In this document: positions 8,408 through 18,104 of the stretch, one piece after another | Numbering within the stretch: position 1 is the stretch's first letter | How the letters are laid out: each line of letters begins with the position of its first letter | DNA from: Lachnospiraceae bacterium | Lineage (GTDB): Bacteria; Bacillota; Clostridia; Lachnospirales; Lachnospiraceae | Direction of reading: 5' to 3' | Assembly: GCA_028692975.1 (NCBI GenBank) | Contig: JAQUWF010000020.1 | Span: 1 to 39,654 of the forward strand | Length of the DNA: 39,654 nt | Position numbers and translations under genes: made by a program | The notes under the pieces: generated by a model | What the model was told of the DNA's origin: nothing | What the model saw: the letters and a program-made list of their open reading frames with translations, nothing else | The model's database searches: none

Positions 8408-9952
8408 TTATTGCTCCATCTCTTCTTTCACATCTTCCTCGATTTCACCCTGAAATCTATGGATCACAACCAGTGCTACCAACAGTATCACAACTGAAAT
8501 GCCAAGTGAAATCCATGCATTAACCACAAGTCCTGTGATCAAATACCCGATCGCACAGACTGCGGCCACAAGAAGGGCATAAGGAATCTGTGTGGAAACA
8601 TGCTTCATGTGATCACATTTCGCACCCGCGGAAGAAAGAATCGTCGTATCCGAAATCGGTGAACAGTGATCTCCAAAAACAGATCCGGCCAGCGTTGCTC
8701 CCATAGAAGCCACCAGCATCTCCTGTCCACTACCAGCAGAACAAATGGTTATAACGATGGGTAAAAGGATGCCAAACGTCCCCCATGCAGTTCCCATAGA
8801 GAAGGAAAGAAACGCTGCCACAATAAATGCAATCACCGGCAGCAGCCGCAGACTCACATTGGAAGATTCCAACACACCGCTGACAAAAGACCCTGTCCCG
8901 ATCATATTACGGCACACACCGCTTAAGGACCACGCAAAAACAAGAATCAGAATCGCCGGAATCATAGACTTGGCACCTTCCACCAAACCATTCATAAACT
9001 CTTTAAAAGAGAGAAGTTTCCGTGGAACGAACATGATCAACGCCACAAGCAGAGCACCAAAAGCGCCCATAGCAAGACCCATAGAAGGATCTTCACCAAT
9101 AGCTGTGATAAAATCATTCTCACCGCTGAAAAATCCGCCGACATAACTCATGCCTGCGATAGCCAGCACGATAAGTGCCACAACCGGAATCACCAGATCC
9201 GTCACTTTACCCTTATCCGATACCGTCATACCATCAAAATCCTGCTCTTCCTCTTCTTCCGTCTTGGCAGGAGCACGCTGTGCCATGATCTCTGCCTTGC
9301 GCATTGGTCCGAAGTCCATCTTTGTAAAGCAGATAAACAGTACCATGACAATGGTAAGCAATGCATACAGATTATACGGAATCGCACGCAGGAAAAGGTT
9401 GAAACCGCCCTCTCCCAAATCACCAGCAACCGCAACCGCCCAACTGGAGATCGGTGCGATAATGCAGATCGGTGCCGCCGTAGAATCAATAATATAAGCC
9501 AGTTTCTCTCTGGAAATCTTATGACGGTCCGTCAGCGGACGCATCACCGTACCCACAGTCAGACAGTTAAAATAGTCGTCAATAAATATCATCATACCCA
9601 GAATACTGGTAGATACCTTCGCACCTGTAGGAGTCTTGATCTTCGTGATCGCCCAGTTTCCATAGGCCTTGGAACCTCCGGCCTTGGTCACGATCACTAC
9701 CAGCGCCCCCAAAAGAACCAGGAAAATAATAAGTGTTCCATTGTCGCCCAGTTTGGATGCCATCATCTGGAACATGTAATAAACGGCATCAATAATCGTA
9801 CCACCCGTAGAACTGGCGTAAATCAGCATTCCTGTAAACAGTCCTACCAGTAAAGAAGAAAAAACTTCCTTTGTCAGCAATGCCAAAACGATGGCGATCA
9901 CTGGCGGCAGGATGGACAGCCACCCTGCATTGATCATCTCTAGTGCTTCCAT
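8408..9952 (-). CDS. NhaC-family Na+/H+ antiporter-like permease
   Basis: 514 residues, very hydrophobic, with about 11-12 predicted membrane segments. It matches the NhaC/COG1757 type: GWLSILPPVIAIVLALLTKE at the N-terminus, the conserved GMMIFIDDYFNCLTVGTVMR with buried acidic residues, DSTAAPICIIAPISSW, FSMGTAWGTFGILLPI and FGDHCSPISDTTILSSAG. Members exchange Na+ for H+ or couple Na+ to organic acids, so the substrate is not certain. The ATG is preceded by GAGGGAAGG. It begins 30 bp after the stop of the AGCS symporter and has no promoter of its own visible, so the two are probably one operon. A Na+ exporter paired with a Na+-driven amino acid importer would recycle the ion (inference). 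Confidence 0.92.
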   Translation of the reverse strand: MEALEMINAGWLSILPPVIAIVLALLTKEVFSSLLVGLFTGMLIYASSTGGTIIDAVYYMFQMMASKLGDNGTLIIFLVLLGALVVIVTKAGGSKAYGNWAITKIKTPTGAKVSTSILGMMIFIDDYFNCLTVGTVMRPLTDRHKISREKLAYIIDSTAAPICIIAPISSWAVAVAGDLGEGGFNLFLRAIPYNLYALLTIVMVLFICFTKMDFGPMRKAEIMAQRAPAKTEEEEEQDFDGMTVSDKGKVTDLVIPVVALIVLAIAGMSYVGGFFSGENDFITAIGEDPSMGLAMGAFGALLVALIMFVPRKLLSFKEFMNGLVEGAKSMIPAILILVFAWSLSGVCRNMIGTGSFVSGVLESSNVSLRLLPVIAFIVAAFLSFSMGTAWGTFGILLPIVITICSAGSGQEMLVASMGATLAGSVFGDHCSPISDTTILSSAGAKCDHMKHVSTQIPYALLVAAVCAIGYLITGLVVNAWISLGISVVILLVALVVIHRFQGEIEEDVKEEMEQ

Positions 9953-9982
9953 AAACCTTCCCTCTCATCTTTCTTATCTTTT

Positions 9983-11362
9983 TTATTCCTCTATATCACT
10001 GGATTCTTCCTCCAGATGACCTTCCCATAGATAATGCCGGGTCTCCCGCACGATCACACCGCTTAGCAAGAGCAGCGAAATGAGATTCGGGAAAGCCATA
10101 AGCCCATTCATAAGATCCGAAAATCCCCAGATCAGACTTAAGGAGGTGATAGCTCCAACGTATAAAATAATAAGAAATACAATGCGATACACCAGCGTAG
10201 CCCGCACCCCGAAGAGATATGCAATGCAGCTCTCCCCATAGAACGACCAGCCAAGTATCGTGGTAAATGCAAATACAGTCAAAGCCACTGCGATCACATA
10301 ACTTCCGATAGGCAGTGTGCCTGTATTAAGCTGTGCAAAAGAAATCTGTGACAGCGCATCGGATTCCACCCCTGCGAAGACTTCCGGCAGACGCATCATG
10401 GAACTGACCACCACGATACCGGTCATGGCACATACGATCACCGTATCCCAGAAAGTTCCCGTCATGGAAACCAGTGCCTGGCGCACCGGATTCTTCGTCT
10501 TGGCAGAAGCTGCTGCGATAGGGGCCGTACCAAGGCCGGACTCATTAGAAAACAGTCCGCGGGCCATACCATAACGACAAGCCAGCATCAGTGTGCTTCC
10601 AATAAATCCTCCCATGGCTGCTCTGGTCGTAAAGGCAGACTTACAGATCAGCACAATAGCCGGAATAATAAAACTGCGGTTTAAAAAGAGTACACACAGA
10701 CATCCCAAAACATAGAACAATGCCATAAATGGCACCAGTTTCTCACATACTTTGGAAATGGACTTCACACCGCCCAGGATAACCACTCCGGTCAGTGCGG
10801 TCAGCACCAGTCCGCTGATCTTCGGATCAATATGAAAGGTACTCTCAATAATACCTGTGATCGCATGGGACTGCACCGTACAGCCTGCACCGAACGTAGC
10901 CAGCACCGTAAATACCGCAAAGACCACGGCCAGCCATTTACATTTGAGTCCCTTCTCGATGGTGTACATGGGTCCGCCCACGATCACACCCTTCTCATTT
11001 TTCACACGGTACTTGACCGCCAGCAAACCTTCCGCATATTTGGTAGCGATACCGAAAACACCGGTAAACCAGCACCACAACACGGCACCCGGGCCGCCCA
11101 GAGCGATAGCCGTGGAAACGCCGATAATGTTTCCCGTACCTATAGTCGCAGCAAGTGCCGTAGCCAAAGCACCGAACTGGCTGATCTCACCTTTGCTGTT
11201 CTCGTCTGATTTGACCGATAATTTGACGCCTTTAAAGGTATATCTCTGAATGAATTTCAACCGAATGGTCATAAAAAGATGTGTTCCGAAAAGTAATATA
11301 AGCATGGGAGGTCCCCACACTACGTCGTTGCATGCCTGAATCATGTTTTCTAATACTGTCAT
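9983..11362 (-). CDS. Alanine/glycine:cation symporter, AGCS family
   Basis: 459 residues, about 10-11 membrane segments. Family signatures are ALATALAATIGTGNIIGVST, GGPGAVLWCWFTGVFGIATK, GGPMYTIEKG, the stretch SNESGLGTAPIAAASAKTKN, and FTTILGWSFYGESC. AGCS proteins import alanine or glycine with Na+ or H+ across the cytoplasmic membrane. The ATG has GAGGGG about 10 bases upstream. It is the first gene of a two-gene unit with the NhaC-type antiporter. Its leader starts with a long perfect hairpin (see 11392-11446). It could transport other small amino acids; sequence does not decide this. Confidence 0.94.
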   Translation of the reverse strand: MTVLENMIQACNDVVWGPPMLILLFGTHLFMTIRLKFIQRYTFKGVKLSVKSDENSKGEISQFGALATALAATIGTGNIIGVSTAIALGGPGAVLWCWFTGVFGIATKYAEGLLAVKYRVKNEKGVIVGGPMYTIEKGLKCKWLAVVFAVFTVLATFGAGCTVQSHAITGIIESTFHIDPKISGLVLTALTGVVILGGVKSISKVCEKLVPFMALFYVLGCLCVLFLNRSFIIPAIVLICKSAFTTRAAMGGFIGSTLMLACRYGMARGLFSNESGLGTAPIAAASAKTKNPVRQALVSMTGTFWDTVIVCAMTGIVVVSSMMRLPEVFAGVESDALSQISFAQLNTGTLPIGSYVIAVALTVFAFTTILGWSFYGESCIAYLFGVRATLVYRIVFLIILYVGAITSLSLIWGFSDLMNGLMAFPNLISLLLLSGVIVRETRHYLWEGHLEEESSDIEE

Positions 11363-11391
11363 ATAACTTTATCCCCTCGCGTTTTTAGAAA

Positions 11392-11446
11392 ATGTAATTA
11401 TTCAGAGCCCTCAAATTTTACAAGATGGGGCTCTGAATAATTACAT
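11392..11446 (-). promoter_or_regulatory. 19-bp perfect inverted repeat in the symporter leader
   Basis: Arms at 11392-11410 and 11428-11446 (ATGTAATTATTCAGAGCCC and its exact complement) with a 17-base loop. On the minus strand TTTTCTAAAAA follows. The upstream MscS gene ends at 11519, so it may act as that gene's terminator. It lies downstream of the predicted agcS promoter at 11460-11488, so it would also form at the very 5' end of the symporter mRNA. Confidence 0.75.
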
Positions 11447-11459
11447 AATTTTATTGAAA

Positions 11460-11488
11460 ATTATATCATATTTTCGTCATTCTGACCA
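11460..11488 (-). promoter_or_regulatory. Promoter of the symporter-antiporter unit
   Basis: Minus strand TGGTCA (11483-11488), 17 bp, TATAAT (11460-11465) with an extended TGA element in front. The predicted transcript start would be near 11453, a few bases before the inverted repeat. Confidence 0.65.
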
Positions 11489-11518
11489 GTAAAAAGGGAT
11501 AACCTGGCTAATATTCTC

Positions 11519-14500
11519 CTATTTGTCGCTGATAACAAAACCTTTTGATGTTTCTTTTTGTTCTTCTACAAAGGCTTCTGCCTTTGTTTTTTCTGCTTTT
11601 GTCGCCGTTCTCTGTTCCATTGGCTGATTGATGACAACCTGTGGAAATGGAATACTGATATGATGACGATCGAAAATCAATTTTAACTGACGATTCAGAT
11701 CCCGCGTCAACTGTATCCTGTCATTTTCTTCACACTGTGACAAAATACGAATCATAACGCTGGAATCTCCCAATGCCACTACTCCTTTATAATAAGGACC
11801 TGCAACAATACCTGGTACACGTTCTTTTAATAATGGTAATTCCTCTTTCAATATAGCTTCTACGTGTTCCAATGATTCATTATACTCGATACCTACATCA
11901 TTAAAAGCATAAGAGTATTTCTTGGTCATATTGATGACCATGGAAATATTAGAATTATTAATAATCTTAATATTCTGACTGCCATCCTCTATTTTTGTGG
12001 AACGTACGCCGATTTCCCGTACCGTACCACGCCAATCGCCAATGGTAACAATATCTCCTACACGGAATTCTCCCTCAAATACAATGAAGATTCCTGCCAG
12101 GATATCACTAATCAGAGACTGCGCTCCCAGACCTACAACCAGACCGAAAATACCCGCGGATGCCAACAATGCGCCTGAGTCAATACCTACCAGAGACAGG
12201 CAGTAAAACAAGGTTGCAATGACCGAAACATATTTTGCAAAGCTGTTGAGCAAACGACCGACTGTCTCCATTCTGGCACCCAGACTACTAAAGACGGACA
12301 TAATCAATTTTCGAACAATCCCAACAACTACAATTACCTCAATCATAATAATGGCCATGTATGTAAAAGAAAAAATATTCGGTTTCTTCTCCCATTTTTG
12401 ATTTAGAATATAAGAAATAATAGAATTCTTATCATACGCGCCTCTTTGCTGATAAATAAAATAGAAGAAAACAATCGCTGCCACAGCCAGCAATCCGAAA
12501 ATAACCCTCTGCAGCTTCTGCTCCGGCGTCTTTTCATTCCATGCAAGACCGGAATTGCCAAGCCAGCGGCCTGCCACCGACTGCACCTGTCTCTCTCCAT
12601 TTCCCCCATCTGGAACGCGAATCATGCCTTTTGGTTCTTCTTTGAAGCCTGCGTCTTCTTCCTGCTTGGATTCCTCTGTAATATGCTCTTCGATCTTACG
12701 GCTGATCAGCATTGGAATAGAGAATAGAATCATAAGCAGAAGACTCAGTATGGATACCACTATAGTGATTGGTAAAATACCATTTCCAACATTATGTGTC
12801 GGCACCGCTACATATATGTACTGTCCATTATATTCCATGCTGGAAACAAGGCATTTCGTGCTGTCAATGGTCTGATATCCCGTGTATTCATCCTGCAAAG
12901 CCGCATCTCCTAATCCGATTGCGGAAGCTGGCTGACCGACGTACCCATCACTGGTAAAATGTGTAATGGTACCATCCTCTTTTTTAACAGCAAATACAAA
13001 CCCCTGGTTTTCTACTGCAATATTATCTAAAACATAATCCAGCTGTACGGTCTTGACACGATCAGCCAGACGCTGGGGCGATACCCCTATCTGGACCATA
13101 CCATCTGCGTCCCTGCGTTTTACACCTATATACTGCATATACCCATGTTCCGAAGTATCATCCTCCCGGGCATCCTGCACCAGCGTATCCTGATATCCCT
13201 TCACCACATTCCAGAAAGCATAGGATTGTTCATTTGGGTCTTTACTCAATGTGAAATCCTTGTAAACTGTATTCGTAGCTACCGCTTTACCTTCCGAATC
13301 AAAAACATAAAGAGCCTTAACCTGCACTTCATCGGCCAAATATATCAGTTTCGTGTCATTTACCAGAGTAGGGTCTTTTTCCAGAAGAACTGCAATATTT
13401 ACCGCCCGTCTCTCATATTCCTTGCTGTATTCATCTTTTAATTTAACAAGTTTTTCCTCGTTTTCTTTGAAGATATCTTGTATATCCATTAATTTATTAT
13501 CAAAACGTATGGTTTGTGCCGAAATTGCATTCAATTCCTGTATATATAAAGAACTTACAAAAATCAGAATAACACCCACTAAAAGAATATTTTTTATTTT
13601 CTTAGCCGTCGTCAGATTCAGATGCCGATGTTTTCCAATTGGCAGATACTCTTCCTGTGCTCTATCCTCTGGGTGAAGTTTTCGGTCCGTGTAGATAAAG
13701 TTAATATATAAGGCTACAACCAGCAGAATAACTGCAAATACAATCATAATCAGTGTTATTTTGTGCGTACTGAATTGTTCGATTTCTGACTTTGGAACCG
13801 TTGAAATCAAAAGATATTCACTATTAACAGCACGGCATTTACAATAAAAACTCTCTAACCCTCTGTCAATCCATCCAGAATACCCATCCACCAGTTTATT
13901 CTGTGCCATACCTACGGCACTACTGTCCTGACCGATCAAATCCTCCTGTGGATGATAAGCAATCTTGCCGCTTTCCTGATTGATAGCCACAATATACCCA
14001 TTGGAACCCACCTTAATATTATGGAGCGAATATGCTGGTGCTGTCATCTCTGCTACTGCTTCCTGTTCCTTTGTGGCGTCTCTGCCGCCAATAAGACAAC
14101 GCCCATCTCCAATTGTCGAGCAATAATATCTGATATTGCCTACGGTAACAGGCTTTCGGCTCTCAATCAGCTTTTTGCATTCCTCGGTTGCCAAAAACTT
14201 CTCATTTTCGCCTCCGGTTCCAGCCTCCATGCTGCCGTCTGCAGAAAGCATATACATCTCTGCCAGTCCCCACTGCTTTGTCATATTCAGGATATCGGAA
14301 ACTTCCTTATTTGTATAATAGAAGGACAGAACATCAAGTTTAGCCTGTCCAAATGCATCATAGCGCTCCATATCCTCTGCTGCCTGTACTGCGTAGGACT
14401 CCATTCTCTGTTCTGCAATATCCAGCTTTTGAATTGAATTTTCCGATTGCCGCTCCATGGCAAACTGATTTTGAATCAAGTACAATACACTGCCCAGGAT

Positions 14501-14566
14501 CAGCACTCCCACAACGATAAACAGCAAATCCTGTATTATTTTGACACCATACCTTTTCTCTTTCAT
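11519..14566 (-). CDS. MscS-family channel with two extracytoplasmic Cache-like sensor modules
   Basis: 1015 residues, far longer than plain MscS (about 290). In order: membrane segment 11-32; extracytoplasmic region 36-268 containing GSNGYIVAINQESGKIAYHP, typical of dCache sensors; membrane segments about 269-292 and 325-343; a second extracytoplasmic region 345-597 with VKALYVFDSEGKAVAT and a matching GFVFAVKKEDGTITHF; membrane segments about 598-621, 687-705 and 731-752; then the MscS core 776-985 with SAGIFGLVVGLGAQSLISDI and GEFRVGDIVTIGDWRGTVRE. The C-terminal tail is charged. It is expected in the cytoplasmic membrane and may open in response to tension or a bound ligand. GAGGAAGGG lies upstream of the ATG. 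It appears monocistronic. Channel function is from family; ligand gating is inference. Confidence 0.9.
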   Translation of the reverse strand: MKEKRYGVKIIQDLLFIVVGVLILGSVLYLIQNQFAMERQSENSIQKLDIAEQRMESYAVQAAEDMERYDAFGQAKLDVLSFYYTNKEVSDILNMTKQWGLAEMYMLSADGSMEAGTGGENEKFLATEECKKLIESRKPVTVGNIRYYCSTIGDGRCLIGGRDATKEQEAVAEMTAPAYSLHNIKVGSNGYIVAINQESGKIAYHPQEDLIGQDSSAVGMAQNKLVDGYSGWIDRGLESFYCKCRAVNSEYLLISTVPKSEIEQFSTHKITLIMIVFAVILLVVALYINFIYTDRKLHPEDRAQEEYLPIGKHRHLNLTTAKKIKNILLVGVILIFVSSLYIQELNAISAQTIRFDNKLMDIQDIFKENEEKLVKLKDEYSKEYERRAVNIAVLLEKDPTLVNDTKLIYLADEVQVKALYVFDSEGKAVATNTVYKDFTLSKDPNEQSYAFWNVVKGYQDTLVQDAREDDTSEHGYMQYIGVKRRDADGMVQIGVSPQRLADRVKTVQLDYVLDNIAVENQGFVFAVKKEDGTITHFTSDGYVGQPASAIGLGDAALQDEYTGYQTIDSTKCLVSSMEYNGQYIYVAVPTHNVGNGILPITIVVSILSLLLMILFSIPMLISRKIEEHITEESKQEEDAGFKEEPKGMIRVPDGGNGERQVQSVAGRWLGNSGLAWNEKTPEQKLQRVIFGLLAVAAIVFFYFIYQQRGAYDKNSIISYILNQKWEKKPNIFSFTYMAIIMIEVIVVVGIVRKLIMSVFSSLGARMETVGRLLNSFAKYVSVIATLFYCLSLVGIDSGALLASAGIFGLVVGLGAQSLISDILAGIFIVFEGEFRVGDIVTIGDWRGTVREIGVRSTKIEDGSQNIKIINNSNISMVINMTKKYSYAFNDVGIEYNESLEHVEAILKEELPLLKERVPGIVAGPYYKGVVALGDSSVMIRILSQCEENDRIQLTRDLNRQLKLIFDRHHISIPFPQVVINQPMEQRTATKAEKTKAEAFVEEQKETSKGFVISDK

Positions 14567-14667
14567 CGCCCATATTTCCCTTCCTCATTTGAATGTCTTT
14601 CTTTAATAAATCAAACACACCATAGCATCTCCATACTTTTCTGTGTTTTAACTCATTAATTATTCAT

Positions 14668-14676
14668 AGTATATCA
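14668..14676 (-). promoter_or_regulatory. Extended -10 promoter of the MscS-like gene
   Basis: Minus strand TGATATACT, with TATACT at 14668-14673, about 100 bases before the ATG. There is no clear -35. The AT-rich stretch 14577-14758 otherwise holds no gene. Confidence 0.5.
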
Positions 14677-14758
14677 TAAAATTCATGCAAATGTTACCAG
14701 TTTTTACATAAAAAGAACAGTATTTAATGAGGGTTGAAAAAAGGCGACACTAGTGCTT

Positions 14759-15529
14759 CTAACGGATCGCGTCTTTCATGGATTTTACATACTCATAAAC
14801 ATAAGGTGCCGCATCCATGCCATATTTTGCAATAATCCTTACGATGGCACTGCCAACGATGGCCCCGTCAGATTTGTCCGCCATATCCTTGGCCTGCTCC
14901 GGGGTGCTGATGCCGAAACCGATGGCGCATGGAACGTCCGTCACCTTGCGGATCTCTGCGACGATGGCACGGATATCTGTGGTGATCTGGGTGCGGACAC
15001 CGGTCACACCCATGGAAGATACCACATAAATGTACCCTTCCGCCTCTTTGGCGATCATCTGGATACGCGCTGCAGATGTGGGTGCGATAAGCGACACAAT
15101 ATCCACGCCATATTTTTTTGCTGTCTCCTGTATCTCACGCTTTTCCTCAAAAGGAAGATCCGGGGAAATAATACCATCCACGCCCAGTTCCTGGCACTTT
15201 TTGAAAAATGCATCGTAGCCGTAATGGTACACAGGATTCACATAAGTCAGAAACACAATGGGAATCTGGGTCTTTTCCCGCACCTGACGCACGATATCAA
15301 ACACACCGTCTGTAGTGATACCAGCCTTCAGTGCACGGATGTTGGCATCCTGAATGACCACGCCCTCCGCCGTAGGATCCGAAAATGGGATACCGATCTC
15401 AATAAGGTCTGCCCCTGCCCGCTCCATTTCCAGAATAAATTCCACCGTCTTATCCGCACATGGATCGCCTGCCGTGATAAATGGGATAAATGCCTTTCCC
15501 TGTTCAAATGCTTTTCCTATTTTACTCAT
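14759..15529 (-). CDS. trpA: Tryptophan synthase alpha chain
   Basis: 256 residues. TrpA splits indole-3-glycerol phosphate to indole and glyceraldehyde-3-phosphate and passes indole to TrpB. Visible features are [11 protein letters not shown], the catalytic-glutamate region [20 protein letters not shown], the aspartate loop [12 protein letters not shown], and [13 protein letters not shown] near the C-terminus. The ATG overlaps the end of trpB by 8 bases, suggesting translational coupling. It is the last gene of the operon. No convincing terminator hairpin follows, only a weak GCGA/TCGC pairing before CCTTTTTTC. Confidence 0.97.
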   Translation of the reverse strand: MSKIGKAFEQGKAFIPFITAGDPCADKTVEFILEMERAGADLIEIGIPFSDPTAEGVVIQDANIRALKAGITTDGVFDIVRQVREKTQIPIVFLTYVNPVYHYGYDAFFKKCQELGVDGIISPDLPFEEKREIQETAKKYGVDIVSLIAPTSAARIQMIAKEAEGYIYVVSSMGVTGVRTQITTDIRAIVAEIRKVTDVPCAIGFGISTPEQAKDMADKSDGAIVGSAIVRIIAKYGMDAAPYVYEYVKSMKDAIR

Positions 15530-16706
15530 GAATGTCTACCCCCTTATATCTTGCGATGGCTGCCACGTCCTTGTCACCACGTCCGGACAGGCAGATGATA
15601 ATGCTCTCATCCTTGCTCATGGAACCTGCGATCTTGCGTACATGTGCCACAGCATGGGCACTCTCGATAGCGCAGATAATTCCCTCTGTTCTTGCCAGAT
15701 ATTCGAAGGCATCTACCGCCTCATCGTCCGTCACCGGCACATACTGGGCACGTCCCGTGTCATGAAGGTATGCGTGCTCCGGCCCGATGCCCGGGTAATC
15801 AAGACCTGCGGAGATAGAATATACCGGCGCGATCTGGCCCTGGTCATCCTGACAGAAATAAGACTTCATGCCGTGGAAGATTCCAAGGGATCCCTTGGCC
15901 ATAGTTGCCGCATGGAGTTGTGTATCCACACCTTTTCCGGCTGCCTCGCATCCGATCAGTGCCACATCTTTATCCTCAATGAAATTATAGAACATTCCCA
16001 TAGCATTGCTGCCGCCGCCCACACAGGCCACCACTGCTGCCGGAAGTTTTCCTTCTTTTTCCAGGATCTGCTCTTTCGCTTCTTTGCTGATCACGCTCTG
16101 GTAATCCCGCACGATCATGGGGAACGGGTGTGGTCCCATAACAGAACCAAGCACGTAATGGGTATCGGCTACCCGGTTGGTCCATTCACGCATGGTCTCG
16201 CTGACCGCGTCCTTTAAGGTCATGGTGCCGCTGGTCACCGTATGTACCTTTGCTCCCAGCAGTTCCATGCGATATACATTGAGAGCCTGACGGTCTGTAT
16301 CTTCCTTGCCCATAAATACTTCACATTCCATGCCCAGAAGTGCTGCTGCCGTGGCAGTTGCCACACCGTGCTGGCCTGCCCCTGTCTCTGCGATGACTCT
16401 GGTCTTTCCCATTTTCTTCGCCAGGAGCACCTGCCCCAGCACATTGTTGATCTTATGAGAACCTGTATGGTTCAGATCCTCCCTCTTCAGATAGATTTTC
16501 GCACCGCCCAGATCTTTGGTCATTTTCTCCGCATAATACAGCAGAGATGGTCTGCCCGCATATTCATTGAACAACGTCTGTAATTCCTCGTTAAATGCTT
16601 TGTCCTTTTTGTAATACTCGTACTGCTCTTCCAGATGGATCAGTTCATTCATCAGTGTCTCTGAAATATACTGTCCTCCGAAGATTCCATATCTTCCTTT
16701 TTCCAT
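15522..16706 (-). CDS. trpB: Tryptophan synthase beta chain
   Basis: 394 residues, the normal TrpB1 length. It joins indole and serine to make tryptophan using pyridoxal phosphate. The PLP lysine lies in [15 protein letters not shown]. The phosphate-binding loop is [12 protein letters not shown], and the [11 protein letters not shown] and GPEHAYL regions are present. It forms the alpha2-beta2 complex with TrpA in the cytoplasm. AAAGGAGA precedes the ATG, 12 bp after trpF. Confidence 0.98.
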   Translation of the reverse strand: MEKGRYGIFGGQYISETLMNELIHLEEQYEYYKKDKAFNEELQTLFNEYAGRPSLLYYAEKMTKDLGGAKIYLKREDLNHTGSHKINNVLGQVLLAKKMGKTRVIAETGAGQHGVATATAAALLGMECEVFMGKEDTDRQALNVYRMELLGAKVHTVTSGTMTLKDAVSETMREWTNRVADTHYVLGSVMGPHPFPMIVRDYQSVISKEAKEQILEKEGKLPAAVVACVGGGSNAMGMFYNFIEDKDVALIGCEAAGKGVDTQLHAATMAKGSLGIFHGMKSYFCQDDQGQIAPVYSISAGLDYPGIGPEHAYLHDTGRAQYVPVTDDEAVDAFEYLARTEGIICAIESAHAVAHVRKIAGSMSKDESIIICLSGRGDKDVAAIARYKGVDIHE

Positions 16707-16718
16707 GATAATTCTCCT

Positions 16719-17315
16719 TTATCTGATTGCTCTCATAAAATTCTGTATCTTATAAAAATCTTTTCTTCCGTTTGTCTCCACGCCGCTGCTCACATCCACA
16801 CCGTAGGGATGCACCTGTGTGACGGCTCTTGAAACATTGTGCGGATCCAATCCGCCTGCCAGAAGGAAAGGCCGGTCTGTCACGTCCAGAATACTCCAGT
16901 CAAATGTCTCGCCACTTCCCTTTCCGCTGTCTAAAAGCAGTAGATCAGCTGGAGAGGAAAGTGCCTGTTGTACCTCTTTTGCCGTGTGCACCTGAAAAGC
17001 CTTGATGACCTGTCTGCCTGTCTTCTGCTTAATATAACAGATCTCATCCTCCGCTTCTTTTCCGTGGAGCTGGGCTGTCTGGATAATGTTCTTTTCCAGC
17101 AATTCCACGATCCGGTCCGGCCGTTCATCCACGAAGACGCCCACCCGGCAGATATCCAGATTCATACAGTATGCCATTTCTTCTGCCAGTTTTTCACTCA
17201 CCTGGCGTTTGCTCTCTGCAAAAACGAAACCAGCGTAATCTGCCGCCACCGCATTCACATAAGAAACATCATCCATACACCGCAACCCACAAATCTTTAC
17301 TCTTACTTTGTTCAT
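16719..17315 (-). CDS. trpF: Phosphoribosylanthranilate isomerase
   Basis: 198 residues, a small TIM-barrel enzyme converting phosphoribosylanthranilate to CdRP. Signatures are KICGLRCMDD at the N-terminus, YAGFVFAESKRQ, VGVFVDERPD, QLHGKE, FLLAGGLDPHNV and DVSSGVETNGRKD at the C-terminus. It starts 3 bases after the trpC stop, with GGGGG as ribosome binding site inside the end of trpC. It is slightly shorter than average but has all barrel motifs. Confidence 0.96.
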   Translation of the reverse strand: MNKVRVKICGLRCMDDVSYVNAVAADYAGFVFAESKRQVSEKLAEEMAYCMNLDICRVGVFVDERPDRIVELLEKNIIQTAQLHGKEAEDEICYIKQKTGRQVIKAFQVHTAKEVQQALSSPADLLLLDSGKGSGETFDWSILDVTDRPFLLAGGLDPHNVSRAVTQVHPYGVDVSSGVETNGRKDFYKIQNFMRAIR

Positions 17316-17318
17316 AAA

Positions 17319-18095
17319 CTACCCCCGCAGCTGATCCAGCATAGCCTTCTTATCCGGGCTGCGCATAAGGGTCTCTCCTATGAGCACCGCATCCGTGCCG
17401 TTTTCTCTCAGCCTTGCAATATCAGCCGCCGTCTTCATACCGCTCTCCGATACGAAGACAATCTCCTCCGGCACCCCTTTGCGAAGCCGGATCGAATTTT
17501 CTATATCCACGGTGAAATCCTTCAGATTGCGGTTGTTCACACCGATGATGCGCGCACCACGCCCCAGTGCCATAGCCACTTCCGTCTCATCATGGGCCTC
17601 CACTATAGCCGAAAGACCCAGGCTGTGGGCCAGTTCCAGATATTCCTTTATCTGTTCTTCGGTCAATATGGCACAGATCAGAAGCACAGCACTGGCCCCC
17701 AGCACCTTCGCTTCATAGATCATGTATGGGTCCACCGTAAAATCCTTGCGTATGACCGGAAGGGAGATTTCCTGTACGATTTCCTGGAGGAAGCGGTTCT
17801 CTCCCTGAAAATAATAAGGCTCTGTCAGTACCGAAACAGCATCTGCCCCGGCCGCCTCATATGCCCTGGCAATATCCATATAGGGGAAGTTCTCTGCGAT
17901 GACCCCCTTAGAGGGCGATGCTTTCTTTACCTCACAGATAAACGAAAGGTGTTCCTTCCGCAGAGCCTGTTCAAAGGGGAATCCGGTGTTTGAATCCATG
18001 GCCAGCGCTTTTGTCCGCATTTCTTCCAATGAGCACTGTTTCTTTGCTTCCGCTACACGTACTTTTGTCTTTGCTGCAATCTCGTCTAAAATCAT
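17319..18095 (-). CDS. trpC: Indole-3-glycerol phosphate synthase
   Basis: 258 residues, a stand-alone TrpC not fused to TrpF. It closes the indole ring from CdRP. Motifs are FICEVKKASPSKGVIAENF with the catalytic lysines, AVSVLTEPYYFQG, VIRKDFTVDPYMI, GVNNRNLKDF, and FVSESGMKTAADI. AGGAGA precedes the ATG. It lies 9 bp after trpD. Confidence 0.97.
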   Translation of the reverse strand: MILDEIAAKTKVRVAEAKKQCSLEEMRTKALAMDSNTGFPFEQALRKEHLSFICEVKKASPSKGVIAENFPYMDIARAYEAAGADAVSVLTEPYYFQGENRFLQEIVQEISLPVIRKDFTVDPYMIYEAKVLGASAVLLICAILTEEQIKEYLELAHSLGLSAIVEAHDETEVAMALGRGARIIGVNNRNLKDFTVDIENSIRLRKGVPEEIVFVSESGMKTAADIARLRENGTDAVLIGETLMRSPDKKAMLDQLRG

Positions 18096-18104
18096 ACCCG
18101 TCTC

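Noticed and set aside
8335-8523. 62-codon plus-strand frame after the LicC-like gene
   Set aside because: It lies over a terminator hairpin and the end of the antiporter gene.
15354-17993. Long plus-strand frames (up to 341 codons) across trpB, trpF and trpC
   Set aside because: The minus strand encodes complete trp enzymes; the opposite frames resemble no known family and have no ribosome binding sites.
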